NCBI RefSeq assembly: GCF_004791695.1
Contig: NZ_SRSO01000021.1
Span: 1-64,000 of the forward strand
DNA length: 64,000 nt
Direction: 5' to 3'
From: Flavivirga rizhaonensis
GTDB lineage: Bacteria; Bacteroidota; Bacteroidia; Flavobacteriales; Flavobacteriaceae
Shown here: positions 1-10,681 of the stretch, one piece after another
How the letters are laid out: every line of letters begins with the position of its first letter
Numbering within the stretch: position 1 is the first letter of the stretch
Notes under the pieces: model-generated
Databases searched by the model: none
Told to the model about the DNA's origin: nothing
The model's input: only the letters and a program-made list of their open reading frames with translations
Translations under genes and position numbers: made by a program

Positions 1-146
1 AGTCTGGGATGTAGGTTATTAAAGAAATAGGGCAAAAAAAAATCGGAACTCAGATTTGTTCCGTAGGCTTTTATTGCAATAAAATAACATAATAATGCCT
101 TTTTATTTGGTTTTTAACATAGAAACTCACGTTAATTAAATAAATT

Positions 147-3100
147 TTATCTTTTTATTACCTTATAGTTAAAAGATGCTGTTGCTGTTTTTAGCTTTAT
201 CAAATAAATTCCAGGTGCAATATTATCTGAGTTAAAAGTTACTTTACCATTATTAACCCTATAATTTTTATTCTTTAGTTGTCGTCCACTCATTGTATAT
301 ATCTCCAAATCAATGTTTTCAACCAATCTATCTCCTATTTTAATTGTAACATCTCCTTTTCCTACTGGGTTAGGATAAATTTTCATCCTTGATCCTGAAC
401 CTATTATAATATTCTCCTCATAAATACCCTGGCAATCCTTATCTGTTTTTATCACTAGTCTATTTTCTGAGGCTGATAAGGGGAAGGTCACTTCTGATTG
501 ATTGGTTTTATAAATCACATCATTAAGTATAATATTATAACGAACACCGCCTTCTAAAGCCAGTGATACCGACTTTCCTGAAGAACTAACTTTTGATGTA
601 ACTTTTAGGTCTTCTGGTTCTGATATTTCAATTAAATAATAAGTAGATTCATAATCTGGTTCATCATTAACCTGAATATATAACTCATAAGATCCTGTTG
701 CTAAATTATTGAACGATACAATACCTGTAAAACCCTTGGATTCGCTAACACCATTCCCAGATAATACTGCAGTATAGTTAAATGTTTCTTTCGCCGTGAT
801 TTCAATGCTTCCATTATTTTTAATCGCACAGGTTTCTCCTGTCACTTTTATTGAAAAGTTATCAAAGGCTAATGTAAATACTGGACAGCCTTCTTGATCT
901 ACGACAGTCCCTGCTGGTGTATTAGGACATTTATCATCTTTGTTAAGCACACCATCTTGATCTAAGTCATCGCAATTAGGAGTGACACAGCCTTTGTCTT
1001 CTAAAGAGATATCATCTAAATACCCCTCTGAGTTATTATTTGGTGAAAAAAAGTATACGACTACACTTGTATCGGTAGCTCCCGTTGTGAAATTTAATGT
1101 TTTTTCTTCAAAAGTGGTATTTCTTACTCCAACCGATACTGCGGTAAATCCGCCATCTTTAACTCCAAAGTTAATATTATCGGTACCTAAGTTTTTTGCA
1201 AAGGCCTTAAGTTCGTATTTCGTATTTGGGTATAACCCTGTAATCTTAGCACTTGCAGAACCATTACCCTTAACCATCAAACTATAATTACTCTGGTAAG
1301 CATGATTTCTTTGGACTTCTTTTACAGCTGCACCGAAGCCTCCTGTCCATAAACCTATACCATTTTCAAAACATTCATTATAAACACCTATGGTTGAACA
1401 AATGGCTTCATCAATAAGCTCAAAAAAAAAATCGTCTTTTAACAAATTTTGAGAGGCATCACCTCCAACTGGTCTAAGAACTGCCGTTACTTTATAATTA
1501 ACACCTTTTTCTGGTGCTGGGTTAGTAGTTAATGTAAAGGTTTCTGTTCCTAAACCTGGTACCAATGTTTTTTTGGTTGAGGTTAATAAGGATCCATCTG
1601 GCTTATAAAGGCTAACGATAAAATCTCTTGAGTTACTTATTTGATATACTACATCAAAATCTAAACTTGTTGATGTAAACACTAAATCCTCTATAGCACC
1701 TAGCTTCATAGTTTCTGTTGCGGGGTCTTTTTGTAATGTAAAGTTTACTGCTCCTGAAACGGTATGATTAATTTCTATAGTCAATTCTTTTTTTGTAGCA
1801 TCCCACTCATAACGCTCTATAGCCTCAATTTCATCACATCTAATATTGGGTCTTGAGGTGCATTTAAATTTAAGGATTGATGGGTAAGCAGGTAAAGCAT
1901 ATGCCCCCCCTCTTTTTACTTGACTATTAGGAACATATGCATTAACTTGAAATAATACTGAATCTCCTGCATCGGGCTTTATCTTTCCTATAATATAGCT
2001 CATTAAGTCTATATCTCCAGACATGGTTTCTATTCCAGCATGATTAATATCTAAACTATAGCTTTGTTTGACATCGTGATTTTCTAAGGTGTTAAATACA
2101 AAAATAGACTTGTCAATAATTCTTGCATAGGCTTCATTTGTACTGGCAGGGTAATGAATATTTAAATTGGCATTGGCCTTTGCCTGGGTATCTAGGTCTG
2201 AGATTTTAACAACATCTAAACTCTGACCATTAATTATTGGTGCAGGCTCTGAGGATCTTGGTAAAAATGGAATACCTGATGGATAACGATCGGTATTAGG
2301 AATCATCTCTAAATAAGCACTTTGTTGTAAAGAAAAACCCTGGTTATTGGAGATGGTTTCTGTATAAGGCGCTAGCGTTGTAATACCATAGGTTGAACGA
2401 AGAAAATCACCCCAGATATTACCTGGCAAATACGTTAACTTTGGCAAAGTACTATCAAGCTTTCCTGAGTTAATTTCAGTATCTACGATAACTTTAAAGT
2501 TATTTTTTATCGCGTCTTCTGATGGTATTAATTTTTCACCGATAACAAAATCTAAAAACGGCTCTAAATACCTATAGTAATGATCGGTAGGCATACCAGT
2601 AAATTTATCATATTGCTCATCCTGCTCAATAGTAAACACGGTAGAACCATAGGTAATACCATAAATAAACTGTTTTATATTTTGCATATAAGCATGGTAC
2701 TTTGTTTTACTACCTAAAGCATGACCTCCTAATACCCAATCGGCAAGTTCAAATTCGTTGACTTGACCAAACTTTTCCCAACACCAGGCATCAGACCAAA
2801 TCCCTATGTTTTTAATCATTCCTGATAGTTTCATACCCTGAAGCGTACTTACATTGGTATATGCACCCCATGGATCTGTGGTTTTATATTGTGCCAGTAA
2901 ATAATCGCCATAATTTATAGATTTATATAAATCAAAATTTTCATATGCAAAGAGTTGCCATTTGGCTACTTTATGATTCATATCACCATAAGAAAACACC
3001 TTTCCATATTTACGACAAAGCTCTAATGCGCCTTCTAATTGTGACCTATGTTGTTCTAAATAAAAATAACCATAAAAACGTTCTGATGTAGCAGCACCAA

Positions 3101-3809
3101 CACAGTTAGGTAACTCTTTAAATACCTGCTCTAATTCTGCTAGTATGGTTACTCTACCTTTATCAATTAAACCATCACTTGTACCTCCTATATCAAAAAG
3201 AAATTTGTATCCTAGATTATCAAAAAGTCTGGAGTATTCTAATAAATCTTCTCCTTGTGTATTGATATCAAAAGACTGTCCTATATCTATAATGACATAC
3301 TCTTTAAGATGGTCTGGCACCATTTGTTTTAATAATGCAGCTGGGTCTGGAGAATTAAGAACCCTTCTACTATTGCCTATTCTAAAATGAAAAAACGGCT
3401 TTTCCGGACTAATTACGGTTTGTACTGGTGTTGAGAACTTGTCATCATTAACAATAATGGTACGGGTTTCACTAAAGGTCGTACTGCCATCGTCAGTGAC
3501 TCTCCAGTACCACGTACCTGCATCTAACAAAAACTTTAATTCAGGTACATTTTTTCCTAATCGGGTATGAAAATAAACAAAATTTCTGTGTCTGTATTTT
3601 ATAGTTTGTTCTTGTTTTATTACTCCTGTAGCAAAAGTTGGATCTTTGGATACCTGCAACTCGTAGGGCCCATCAGTTGTAGATTTAACTTTAAAAGACA
3701 CGGCTATATCGGTTAATTCTGCATTATTTTCAGGAAACAATAATGTAACTTGGGCAAAAGATCCTGTATATAATAACAGAAATAAAATGTAAGTAAGTTT
3801 TTTTTTCAT
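147..3809 (-). CDS. Secreted GH98-type glycoside hydrolase with T9SS sorting domain
   Basis: This is a large exported protein of 1220 residues. A signal peptide ends near residue 19 (GSFAQ). Residues about 25-120 form a beta-sandwich (WYWRV). Residues about 135-450 resemble the GH98 catalytic domain: the segment MVPDHLKEYVIIDIG and the motif TSERFYGY, whose E243 is a candidate catalytic acid, match my memory of endo-beta-galactosidases and xylanases of that family. A jelly-roll carbohydrate-binding-like region (about 800-945) and a thrombospondin type 3 calcium repeat (DLDQDGVLNKDDKCPNTP) follow. The last 80 residues (KIYPNP...GIYLIKLKT) are a type A T9SS sorting domain, so it is probably secreted or cell-surface attached. 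The substrate cannot be told. No SusC/SusD genes lie nearby, so it is not in an evident utilization locus. Confidence 0.72.
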   Translation of the reverse strand: MKKKLTYILFLLLYTGSFAQVTLLFPENNAELTDIAVSFKVKSTTDGPYELQVSKDPTFATGVIKQEQTIKYRHRNFVYFHTRLGKNVPELKFLLDAGTWYWRVTDDGSTTFSETRTIIVNDDKFSTPVQTVISPEKPFFHFRIGNSRRVLNSPDPAALLKQMVPDHLKEYVIIDIGQSFDINTQGEDLLEYSRLFDNLGYKFLFDIGGTSDGLIDKGRVTILAELEQVFKELPNCVGAATSERFYGYFYLEQHRSQLEGALELCRKYGKVFSYGDMNHKVAKWQLFAYENFDLYKSINYGDYLLAQYKTTDPWGAYTNVSTLQGMKLSGMIKNIGIWSDAWCWEKFGQVNEFELADWVLGGHALGSKTKYHAYMQNIKQFIYGITYGSTVFTIEQDEQYDKFTGMPTDHYYRYLEPFLDFVIGEKLIPSEDAIKNNFKVIVDTEINSGKLDSTLPKLTYLPGNIWGDFLRSTYGITTLAPYTETISNNQGFSLQQSAYLEMIPNTDRYPSGIPFLPRSSEPAPIINGQSLDVVKISDLDTQAKANANLNIHYPASTNEAYARIIDKSIFVFNTLENHDVKQSYSLDINHAGIETMSGDIDLMSYIIGKIKPDAGDSVLFQVNAYVPNSQVKRGGAYALPAYPSILKFKCTSRPNIRCDEIEAIERYEWDATKKELTIEINHTVSGAVNFTLQKDPATETMKLGAIEDLVFTSTSLDFDVVYQISNSRDFIVSLYKPDGSLLTSTKKTLVPGLGTETFTLTTNPAPEKGVNYKVTAVLRPVGGDASQNLLKDDFFFELIDEAICSTIGVYNECFENGIGLWTGGFGAAVKEVQRNHAYQSNYSLMVKGNGSASAKITGLYPNTKYELKAFAKNLGTDNINFGVKDGGFTAVSVGVRNTTFEEKTLNFTTGATDTSVVVYFFSPNNNSEGYLDDISLEDKGCVTPNCDDLDQDGVLNKDDKCPNTPAGTVVDQEGCPVFTLAFDNFSIKVTGETCAIKNNGSIEITAKETFNYTAVLSGNGVSESKGFTGIVSFNNLATGSYELYIQVNDEPDYESTYYLIEISEPEDLKVTSKVSSSGKSVSLALEGGVRYNIILNDVIYKTNQSEVTFPLSASENRLVIKTDKDCQGIYEENIIIGSGSRMKIYPNPVGKGDVTIKIGDRLVENIDLEIYTMSGRQLKNKNYRVNNGKVTFNSDNIAPGIYLIKLKTATASFNYKVIKR

Positions 3810-3978
3810 TAGTTAAGTTCTTTTTATTTCAAAAATATATAAGAATGTCTAATGAGTAGGATAATAATGTCCTTAATAATACAAGATATGTGTTTTAATG
3901 AATAAGCCTACTTCTTTTAAAAAATACCTTTAAACCCAAATTATGTTACAGCGCTTAAAGATGTATTTTGAATCTGGA

Positions 3979-5763
3979 TTAAATCTTAGCCTGATACGTA
4001 TATAAATCATAATATCGCCCCTTTAAAGCAATCAATTCATCATGAGTACCGCGCTCTACAATACGTCCCGCTTCTATAACTAAAATTTGGTCTGCTTTTC
4101 TAATAGTACTCAATCTATGAGCGATTACAATGGTGGTTCTGTTCTTAACTAACTCTCCTAAACTTTTTTGTATTAAAGCTTCACTCTCTGTATCTAAACT
4201 AGACGTCGCTTCATCTAAAATAATAATCTTTGGATCTGCTAAAATAGCACGTGCAATAGCCAATCGTTGTCGCTGACCTCCAGATAATTTCACGCCTCTT
4301 TCTCCAATTAAGGTTTCTAAACCATCCTCAAAACGATCTGTGAATTCATTTACATATGCTGCTTTTACCGCATTCTCTAATTCAGACTCTGTGGCATCTG
4401 GTCTTGGAAACATGATATTTTCTCTAATGGTTCCTTCAAATAAAAACTCATCTTGTAAAACCACACCTAAATATTGCCGATACGTATTTAATTTTACTTT
4501 AGATAAATCTTGATCATCTATAGTGACTTTACCCGATTTCGGATTTAAAAACGTTGCAGATAAACCTGCAATGGTAGATTTTCCGGAGCCTGAACTTCCT
4601 ACTAAAGCAGTTGTAGAACCTGCTAATGCCTTGAAATTTATATGGTGCAATACGTCTTTACCTTCTTCATAGGAAAAAGATACATCGTCAAAAACAATTT
4701 CTCCTTTAAGAGTTTCGAGCGCAATGGTTCGCTCTTTATTATCCTCTTCAGCAGTCATATTCATTAGTTCTTCCGTCCTATCTAAACCAGCTAAAGCTTC
4801 CGTTAACTGGCTTCCTATATTACTCATTTGTACAATGGGAGCAATCATAAACCCTAAAATAAGCGTGAAGAATAAAAATTCTCCAGAAGTCATTTCACCA
4901 TGTATCATATAATATCCACCAATTGCCATAATTCCTGTGGTAGCAACGCCTATTAAAAAAGTTGAAGAACTGGTCATTAAAGCAGTAGCTGTTAAACTCT
5001 TTTTTACATTCTGGAATAGTTTATCAACACCTTTTTCAAAAGTCTTGTTTTCTTGTGCTTCGGCATTAAACGCCTTAATTACGCGAACCCCTGCTAAAGT
5101 TTCGGTTAACCTGCCCTTAACTTCTGCATTTATTTTACCTCGTTTTCTAAAAATGGGGCGAATATATTTAAAGGCTCTAAGTGCAATATATCCGAATATA
5201 GAAAGTGGTACAAATACAAAAAGCGTCATCCATGGATTTAATTTTATTAAAATAATCAAAGACACTATGGCCGTAAAGGTTCCTCCCACTAACTGAACCA
5301 GACCTGTACCAATAAGATTTCTAACGCCTTCAACATCACTCATAATACGAGATACCAAAGCACCTGATTTGGTATTATCAAAAAAACTAATAGGTAATGA
5401 GAGTACTTTTTTCTGTACCTGTGCACGTAATTCACTAATTAAATACTGTGCCTGTACACTCAAAATACGTGTAAGCAAAAAAGATGTAAGCGATTGCAAT
5501 AAAATAGCACCTAAAACAATAGCTATTAAATTGTATAACAGATCAATATCTCTATTTGGTACCACCTCATCTAACAATACTTTACTTTGCCATGGCAAAA
5601 TTAAACCAGCTAAACTTCTAATAACTATTAAAATTAAACCAATAAAAACTAAATTACGTCGTGGCCAAATAATAGTTTTAAAGGCTTGCGCCATGGTTAC
5701 TTTATTTTTGACTTTTTTTCCCGGATTATTTTTGAGGTGTTGCATCGAAATGATTTTAACCAA
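3979..5763 (-). CDS. ABC exporter, fused permease and ATPase (MsbA-like)
   Basis: This is a half-transporter that would act as a homodimer in the inner membrane, exporting lipid or drug-like substrates using ATP. Residues about 30-330 carry six membrane segments typical of the type I exporter fold. The nucleotide-binding domain follows, with Walker A GSSGSGKST near residue 391, signature LSGGQRQR near 494, Walker B IIILDEATS near 516 and the switch His in IVIAHRLST. The length of 594 is normal for the family. It is a single gene, with about 105 bases separating it from the divergent DinB-like gene. An internal Met 6 residues in (MQHLKNN) is a possible alternative start. Substrate is unknown; MsbA-type lipid A flippase is one possibility. 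Confidence 0.9.
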   Translation of the reverse strand: MVKIISMQHLKNNPGKKVKNKVTMAQAFKTIIWPRRNLVFIGLILIVIRSLAGLILPWQSKVLLDEVVPNRDIDLLYNLIAIVLGAILLQSLTSFLLTRILSVQAQYLISELRAQVQKKVLSLPISFFDNTKSGALVSRIMSDVEGVRNLIGTGLVQLVGGTFTAIVSLIILIKLNPWMTLFVFVPLSIFGYIALRAFKYIRPIFRKRGKINAEVKGRLTETLAGVRVIKAFNAEAQENKTFEKGVDKLFQNVKKSLTATALMTSSSTFLIGVATTGIMAIGGYYMIHGEMTSGEFLFFTLILGFMIAPIVQMSNIGSQLTEALAGLDRTEELMNMTAEEDNKERTIALETLKGEIVFDDVSFSYEEGKDVLHHINFKALAGSTTALVGSSGSGKSTIAGLSATFLNPKSGKVTIDDQDLSKVKLNTYRQYLGVVLQDEFLFEGTIRENIMFPRPDATESELENAVKAAYVNEFTDRFEDGLETLIGERGVKLSGGQRQRLAIARAILADPKIIILDEATSSLDTESEALIQKSLGELVKNRTTIVIAHRLSTIRKADQILVIEAGRIVERGTHDELIALKGRYYDLYTYQAKI

Positions 5764-5926
5764 TAAGGTAGTTTGTAAAATTAACTAATCTTTATCACGA
5801 TTCATATTAATAACATTTAATTTAAATACACTACAGAGGTAAAAGATTTATTATATTAGTGGTTATATATTGGAGATGCTATTACATGTACCTCTTTGTT
5901 GTATGCAATATGGCCAAACTACTATA

Positions 5927-6403
5927 ATGAATGAAAAAGCCGAACAATTAGCCAATCGATTTAGGGAAGTAATTCTAAATGGAACTTGGATCGCAAACAC
6001 TAATTATAAAGACCAATTAGAAAATTTAGATTGGGATATTGCAATATCAAAATTTGAATCATTGAATACCATTTCAATACTGGCTCAACACATCCATTAC
6101 TATGTTAACGGAATCAAAAATGTATTTAATGGAGGAAATCTTGAAATAAGAGACAAATACAGCTTTAACTTTCCTACCATAAAATCAGAAAACGAATGGA
6201 AAGCATTCTTATCTAAATTTTGGAATGATGCGGAAAATCTAGCTGAATTAATAGAGCAATTACCTAACGAAAAATTGAGCCAAAACTTTGTGGATGACAA
6301 ATATGGAACCTATCAAAGAAATATTGATGGAATGATTGAACATAGCTATTATCATCTTGGACAAATTTTATTGATAAAGAAGATAATATTAAAGAATAAA
6401 TAA
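5927..6403 (+). CDS. DinB-family protein
   Basis: This is a helical protein of about 158 residues resembling the DinB/YfiT four-helix bundle superfamily, whose members are metal-dependent and often thiol-related enzymes. Visible family signs are a first His in the helix AQHIHYYVNG and the C-terminal pair in MIEHSYYHLGQILLIKK, which together could give a three-His metal site. I place the start at the ATG at 5927 (MNEKAEQL), because the open frame upstream encodes 19 residues that do not look like part of the domain. The function in this organism is unknown. It begins an accessory stretch with unrelated single genes on both sides. Confidence 0.65.
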   Translation: MNEKAEQLANRFREVILNGTWIANTNYKDQLENLDWDIAISKFESLNTISILAQHIHYYVNGIKNVFNGGNLEIRDKYSFNFPTIKSENEWKAFLSKFWNDAENLAELIEQLPNEKLSQNFVDDKYGTYQRNIDGMIEHSYYHLGQILLIKKIILKNK

Positions 6404-6554
6404 AAAGCCGACTTAAGATGGGTATAATTAATTACTGATTCTATGTTTACTTACAAAAATTCTCGTGGATTTTCTATCATAGTTTTATCTTTTAAACCAG
6501 TTGCTTATACACATGAATCACAATTTATCAAACAAAAAGACAATTGAAATATAA

Positions 6555-9500
6555 ATGAATGAACATAAAAAACTTTTGTCTTGTTGGCATAAATTAGAAC
6601 ATTTTAGTCCCGCTCCTGCTCCAAAAGGGAAAAATATTGGACTACTTAATAAAAAAGAACCTTGGAAAATTCCTTTAAAATCTAAAGCCCCAAATAAAAC
6701 TCTTGAATATACAATTTACTTAGGCGTATTTGATTCTTCTGTTGTAAATGATTTTGTAAAAGAATATTTTAAAGACAGCAAAAAAAATGAAAATTTTAGA
6801 AGTTCAAAAATTTGTTTTGCGTCTTTAAAATTGGATATTGAGGGCAAATATATAAACGAATCACTAGGGATATCTACCTTGCCTTGGGCTTTAAATCAAT
6901 TAGAAAATAATAAAATTAAAAGTAATGATTGGGAAGAAGGCTTTAAAAAAATTAAAGACAGTTTAGAAGAGTACCTAGAATTAAATTTTAAAGAAACAAT
7001 TACTAATTCAGAAAATGAAATTATTAAAGTTTCGACCATAGTTAGTTATAATCAACTAATAAAATTCCAAGATAAAATTGAATCTCTTTGTAATTGGAGT
7101 ATCAAACCTTCCAAAGAAATTTACGTTAAAAGGATTGAGAAACTCAAGCCACAAAAAAATAAAGAGACTAAGCCTACAATTGATATCCTGAACAGTTTTT
7201 ATATAAAAGACATAGAAAAAATAATTTCTAGTTACAACATAAAATCAAACCCAAAAGCTTTTAGTCAATACTTAGATGGTAACTTAGGTAAACAGTCAAA
7301 ACGGATAAATATTTCTAAAAACACAGAAGAATTAAAAAACAATTTAACTCCAAATAATTATCCAGACGGTTGTTGGCCTTCAGAATACACGTTAAGTTTA
7401 ATGCAACAATTCGCAGTAAATAATATTTTTAATAAGCTATCTGAAAGTAACCAAGAAGGTATGTTTTCAGTGAATGGTCCTCCAGGTACTGGAAAAACAA
7501 CTTTATTAAGAGACATTATTGCTCCTATAATAGTAAAACGAGGTAAAGAACTGGCAAAAATCGAGAAGCCCTCAGATGCTTTTAATAAAGTTGGTTCATT
7601 AGAAATTAATGAGAATTACTCTCCATGGCTTTATGAACCTATCAAATCCATAACTAACGCTGGAATTGTTATTGCTTCGTCTAATAACGGAGCAGTTGAA
7701 AATATATCAAAAGAATTACCTTTAAAAAAAGAAGTTTCAGAACAATACAATTCAGATATAGCTTATTTTAAAGCAGTTGCAGAAAATTGTATAAATAAAG
7801 GAAACTGGGGATTAATTTCTGCTGTTTTAGGGAATAAACAAAATAGAAATAATTTAGTAAATAGTTTATGGTTCAACAAGGACTTTAAGGACTTACAAAA
7901 TACTCTAAAAGAAGATAAAATTTATGATAATTCTGAGTGGAATATTATAAAAACTTCATTCAATGCTAAAATAAATGAAATTTCAGCAGAAAAGGAAAGG
8001 TTGAACTCCTTAAAAAAAGATTATGATGACTATGTTTTTACAAAAAAATCACTTTTAAAGATAACTCAGAAAATAGAAAATATTGAAAAAGATTATATAG
8101 GTTCAAATGATAAATTCAAGAATCAAAAAAACAAAGTTTCTAAGTTAAATAAAAGTAAACAAGAGATAATTAATGAACTGTCAATAATAAAAAGTAGCAA
8201 ACCAAACCTCTTTACCTATTTGTTCAATAAAAATAAGCGAAAAGCTTACAAGAAAGCATTAGAAAATGCATTAAACATATACAATCAAATCTCTGACAAA
8301 TTAAATATTGAGAACCCTGTTTTATCAAAAATACAATCAATTTTTAACCATTTAAAAACATTATTAAAAAAACACCAAAAGGAAAAAACTAATTTAACTG
8401 ATAAGCTAGAAAATTTAAAAATCAAAATAGGTCAAGCAAAATTAGAATTAAAAAATAATTATGCAGATAGAGAGTATTGGGAGAAAATAGAATCCAAGAA
8501 ATCACAAGAATCCTGTCCTTGGTATTCTGAAAAGTTAAAGAAATTACAATCAGAATTATTTTTAATTGCATTAAAGTTAAATGAAGTATTTATCCTAACT
8601 GCAAATTCAACTTCAAGTCAAATATCAACCACTCTTGCCGGTTTTTTTGAATACTTGAAAGGAGAAAATAAGGCCAATAAAAAAGAAATAAAAGCTATGT
8701 GGAATACATTTTTCCTTGTAATTCCTGTTATTTCTTCAACATTTGCTTCAGTTCAAACAATGTTCAAAGATTTATAAAAAGAAGATATTCCTTGGTTATT
8801 TATTGATGAAGCAGGTCAAGCAATTCCTCAAGCTGCTGCAGGTTCAATTTGGCGAGCAAAACGAGTTGGTGTAGTTGGTGACCCATTTCAAATAGAACCA
8901 GTTGTAACAATTCCCGATTCTATCACTGATAATATTAGTAAACATTTTGATTTAGATAACAATCAAATAAATTCTGAATTGTCTGTACAATCAATGGCCG
9001 ATAGAATTAATCCCTTAGGTTCTTATTTGACAATAAACAGTAAAAAAGAATGGATTGGAATTCCATTAAGAGTTCACAGAAGATGTATTAGTCCAATGTT
9101 CGAAATATCAAACAACATTGCATATGACAATACAATGTATTGCTCTACTCCAAGTCCAAAAAGTGTTAATATAAATTTTCAAACATCATTTATTCATTGT
9201 AAAGGACATGTAGAAGGAAGACATTTTGTGCAAGAACAAGCAGAAAAAGTAAAAGAGATATTGATAAATGAAATTAATATTAATAAAAATCTACCTGATG
9301 TTTTTGTAATCACTCCTTTTAGAGAAATAGGCTATTTACTTAATTCGTTTCTTTTTAAACATTTAATAAATGAAGTAAAAAAACACAAAGAAATTGATAG
9401 TTCTGAGATGGGTGATTGGTTAAAAAGTCATATTGGAACTGTTCATACTTTCCAAGGGAAACAAGCAGAAGGAGTAATTTTATGCCTAGGTTTAGATGAA

Positions 9501-9662
9501 ATAACCAAAGGGGCTGCTAACTGGGCTTCACAAAAACCTAATTTATTAAATGTAGCAATTACCAGAGCTAAATACAGATTTATAGCCATTGGGGATAAAG
9601 AAATATGGTTGAAGCAAGCCTATTTTAATCAATTAAGTAAACTAAATACAGAAGTACAATAA
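6555..9662 (+). pseudogene. SF1 (Upf1-like) helicase, interrupted by an in-frame TAA
   Basis: A single reading frame of 1035 sense codons is broken only by TAA at 8775-8777, after codon 740. Upstream lie an unassigned N-terminal region, Walker A GPPGTGKTT near residue 306, and a Lys-rich predicted coiled coil (about 480-690). Immediately downstream, in the same frame, come Walker B FIDEAGQA, motif III VVGDPFQIEPV, TFQGKQAEGVI and motif VI NVAITRAKYR. The stop therefore separates Walker A from Walker B, and the first product of 740 residues should be inactive as a helicase. A downstream restart at 8979 would lack Walker B. There is no frameshift and no other stop, which suggests a recent nonsense change or a sequencing error. 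Related large helicases of this type occur as solitary accessory genes; their role is not known to me. Confidence 0.8.
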
Positions 9663-9735
9663 CAGGTTAAGCAGAAATGTATTTCTGGTAGCTTTTCAAA
9701 AGAAAATCAATTATAGTATATAATAATCACAAAAA

Positions 9736-10512
9736 ATGAGAAGAAGACACTTATTTGAATTTGAAGACCAAAAATGGTTTCCTACATTTTTGAGAAACTA
9801 TGGAACCGATTTTTTGCAATTCTTATCTAATAAGACCAAAATGTATAAAGCCATTATTCCAATTATAAAAAAAGGGCTTCAAAAAAGCAAAACAAATCAA
9901 ATAGTTGATCTAGGTTCTGGAGGTGGCGGCGGACTCATTTGGTTAAATTCAGAATTAAAAAAAGACATTCCTAACCTAGAAATAACCCTCACAGATTTTT
10001 ATCCTAATATTCCAGCATTTCAATTCACAAAAAAACAAGCCGACAATTTTAAATATATAGATAACCCTGTGGATGCAAGAGAGGTACCAATAGAATTGAA
10101 AGGGTTAAGAACACAGTTTTTGTCTTTACACCATTTTAGGCCAAATGATGCAAAACAGATTTTACAAAATACTATTAATTCCAACAGTTCAATTGCTGTT
10201 TTTGAAGCACAGGAAAGAAGTTTCCCAAGTCTTTTAGCTATGCTATTTTCACCATTAAGTGTTCTCTTTACAACGCCTTTCATCAAACCATTTAAAATCG
10301 GTCGGATTGTATTCACTTATTTAATTCCAATTGTTCCTTTATTTGTATTATGGGATGGGCTTGTTTCATCACTTAGAACATATTCTGTAAAAGAAATGAA
10401 TGCGCTTGTTAAAAGTTTAAATGGCACTGAAAATTATGACTGGGAAATTGGTAAAGTGAAATCGGGACCAGGCGTTATACTATATTTATTAGGAACAAAA
10501 AAAGAACGATAA
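9736..10512 (+). CDS. Class I SAM-dependent methyltransferase-like protein
   Basis: This 258-residue protein contains the glycine-rich SAM-binding motif I, VDLGSGGGGG, near residues 57-66, followed by a motif II-like acidic strand (ITLTDFYPN). Unusually, residues about 150-210 are hydrophobic (LLAMLFSPLSVLF and a later segment FTYLIPIVPLFVLWDG), so the C-terminal half may associate with the membrane. The substrate cannot be inferred. It starts 73 bases after the helicase and may have arrived with it, but the two share no obvious pathway. Confidence 0.6.
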   Translation: MRRRHLFEFEDQKWFPTFLRNYGTDFLQFLSNKTKMYKAIIPIIKKGLQKSKTNQIVDLGSGGGGGLIWLNSELKKDIPNLEITLTDFYPNIPAFQFTKKQADNFKYIDNPVDAREVPIELKGLRTQFLSLHHFRPNDAKQILQNTINSNSSIAVFEAQERSFPSLLAMLFSPLSVLFTTPFIKPFKIGRIVFTYLIPIVPLFVLWDGLVSSLRTYSVKEMNALVKSLNGTENYDWEIGKVKSGPGVILYLLGTKKER

Positions 10513-10593
10513 ATAATTAATCCTATAAATTATAACTAGGGTCCTTAATAAAGAATTTCGGTTTTCACGGGAATGACAACTTCAACGGAAACC

Positions 10594-10628
10594 CCGAGGC
10601 AAACCTCGGAGAATTCTTTTCTATTAAA
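10594..10628. repeat. Intergenic palindromic repeat, copy 1
   Basis: A hairpin CCGAGG-caaa-CCTCGG (10594-10609) is followed by GAGAATTCTTTTCTATTAA. A related stretch occurs at 19996-20024. The bases just before it (10561-10580) contain TTTTCACGGGAATGACA, which resembles dispersed repeats common in flavobacterial intergenic DNA. It may also serve as a weak terminator for the methyltransferase gene. Confidence 0.5.
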
Positions 10629-10681
10629 CAAATAGTTTTTTATCTTAGAGCCTCTAAACTTATGCATAAAAACCCCAACAG

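Noticed and set aside
982..1287. Open frame of about 100 codons antisense to the GH98-type gene
   Set aside because: It lies wholly inside a well-supported gene on the other strand and has no domain-like pattern. The same reasoning removes the other antisense frames inside the ABC exporter, acs, symporter, phoH, dnaN, dihydroorotase-like, recN and coaBC genes.
8770..8985. Programmed frameshift or selenocysteine explanation for the helicase break
   Set aside because: The two halves share one reading frame, so no frameshift is needed, and the stop is TAA rather than TGA.
6555..9662. Defence island around the large helicase
   Set aside because: The neighbours are a DinB-like protein, a methyltransferase of metabolic type and a glycosidase. 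No nuclease, restriction enzyme or known defence partner is present.
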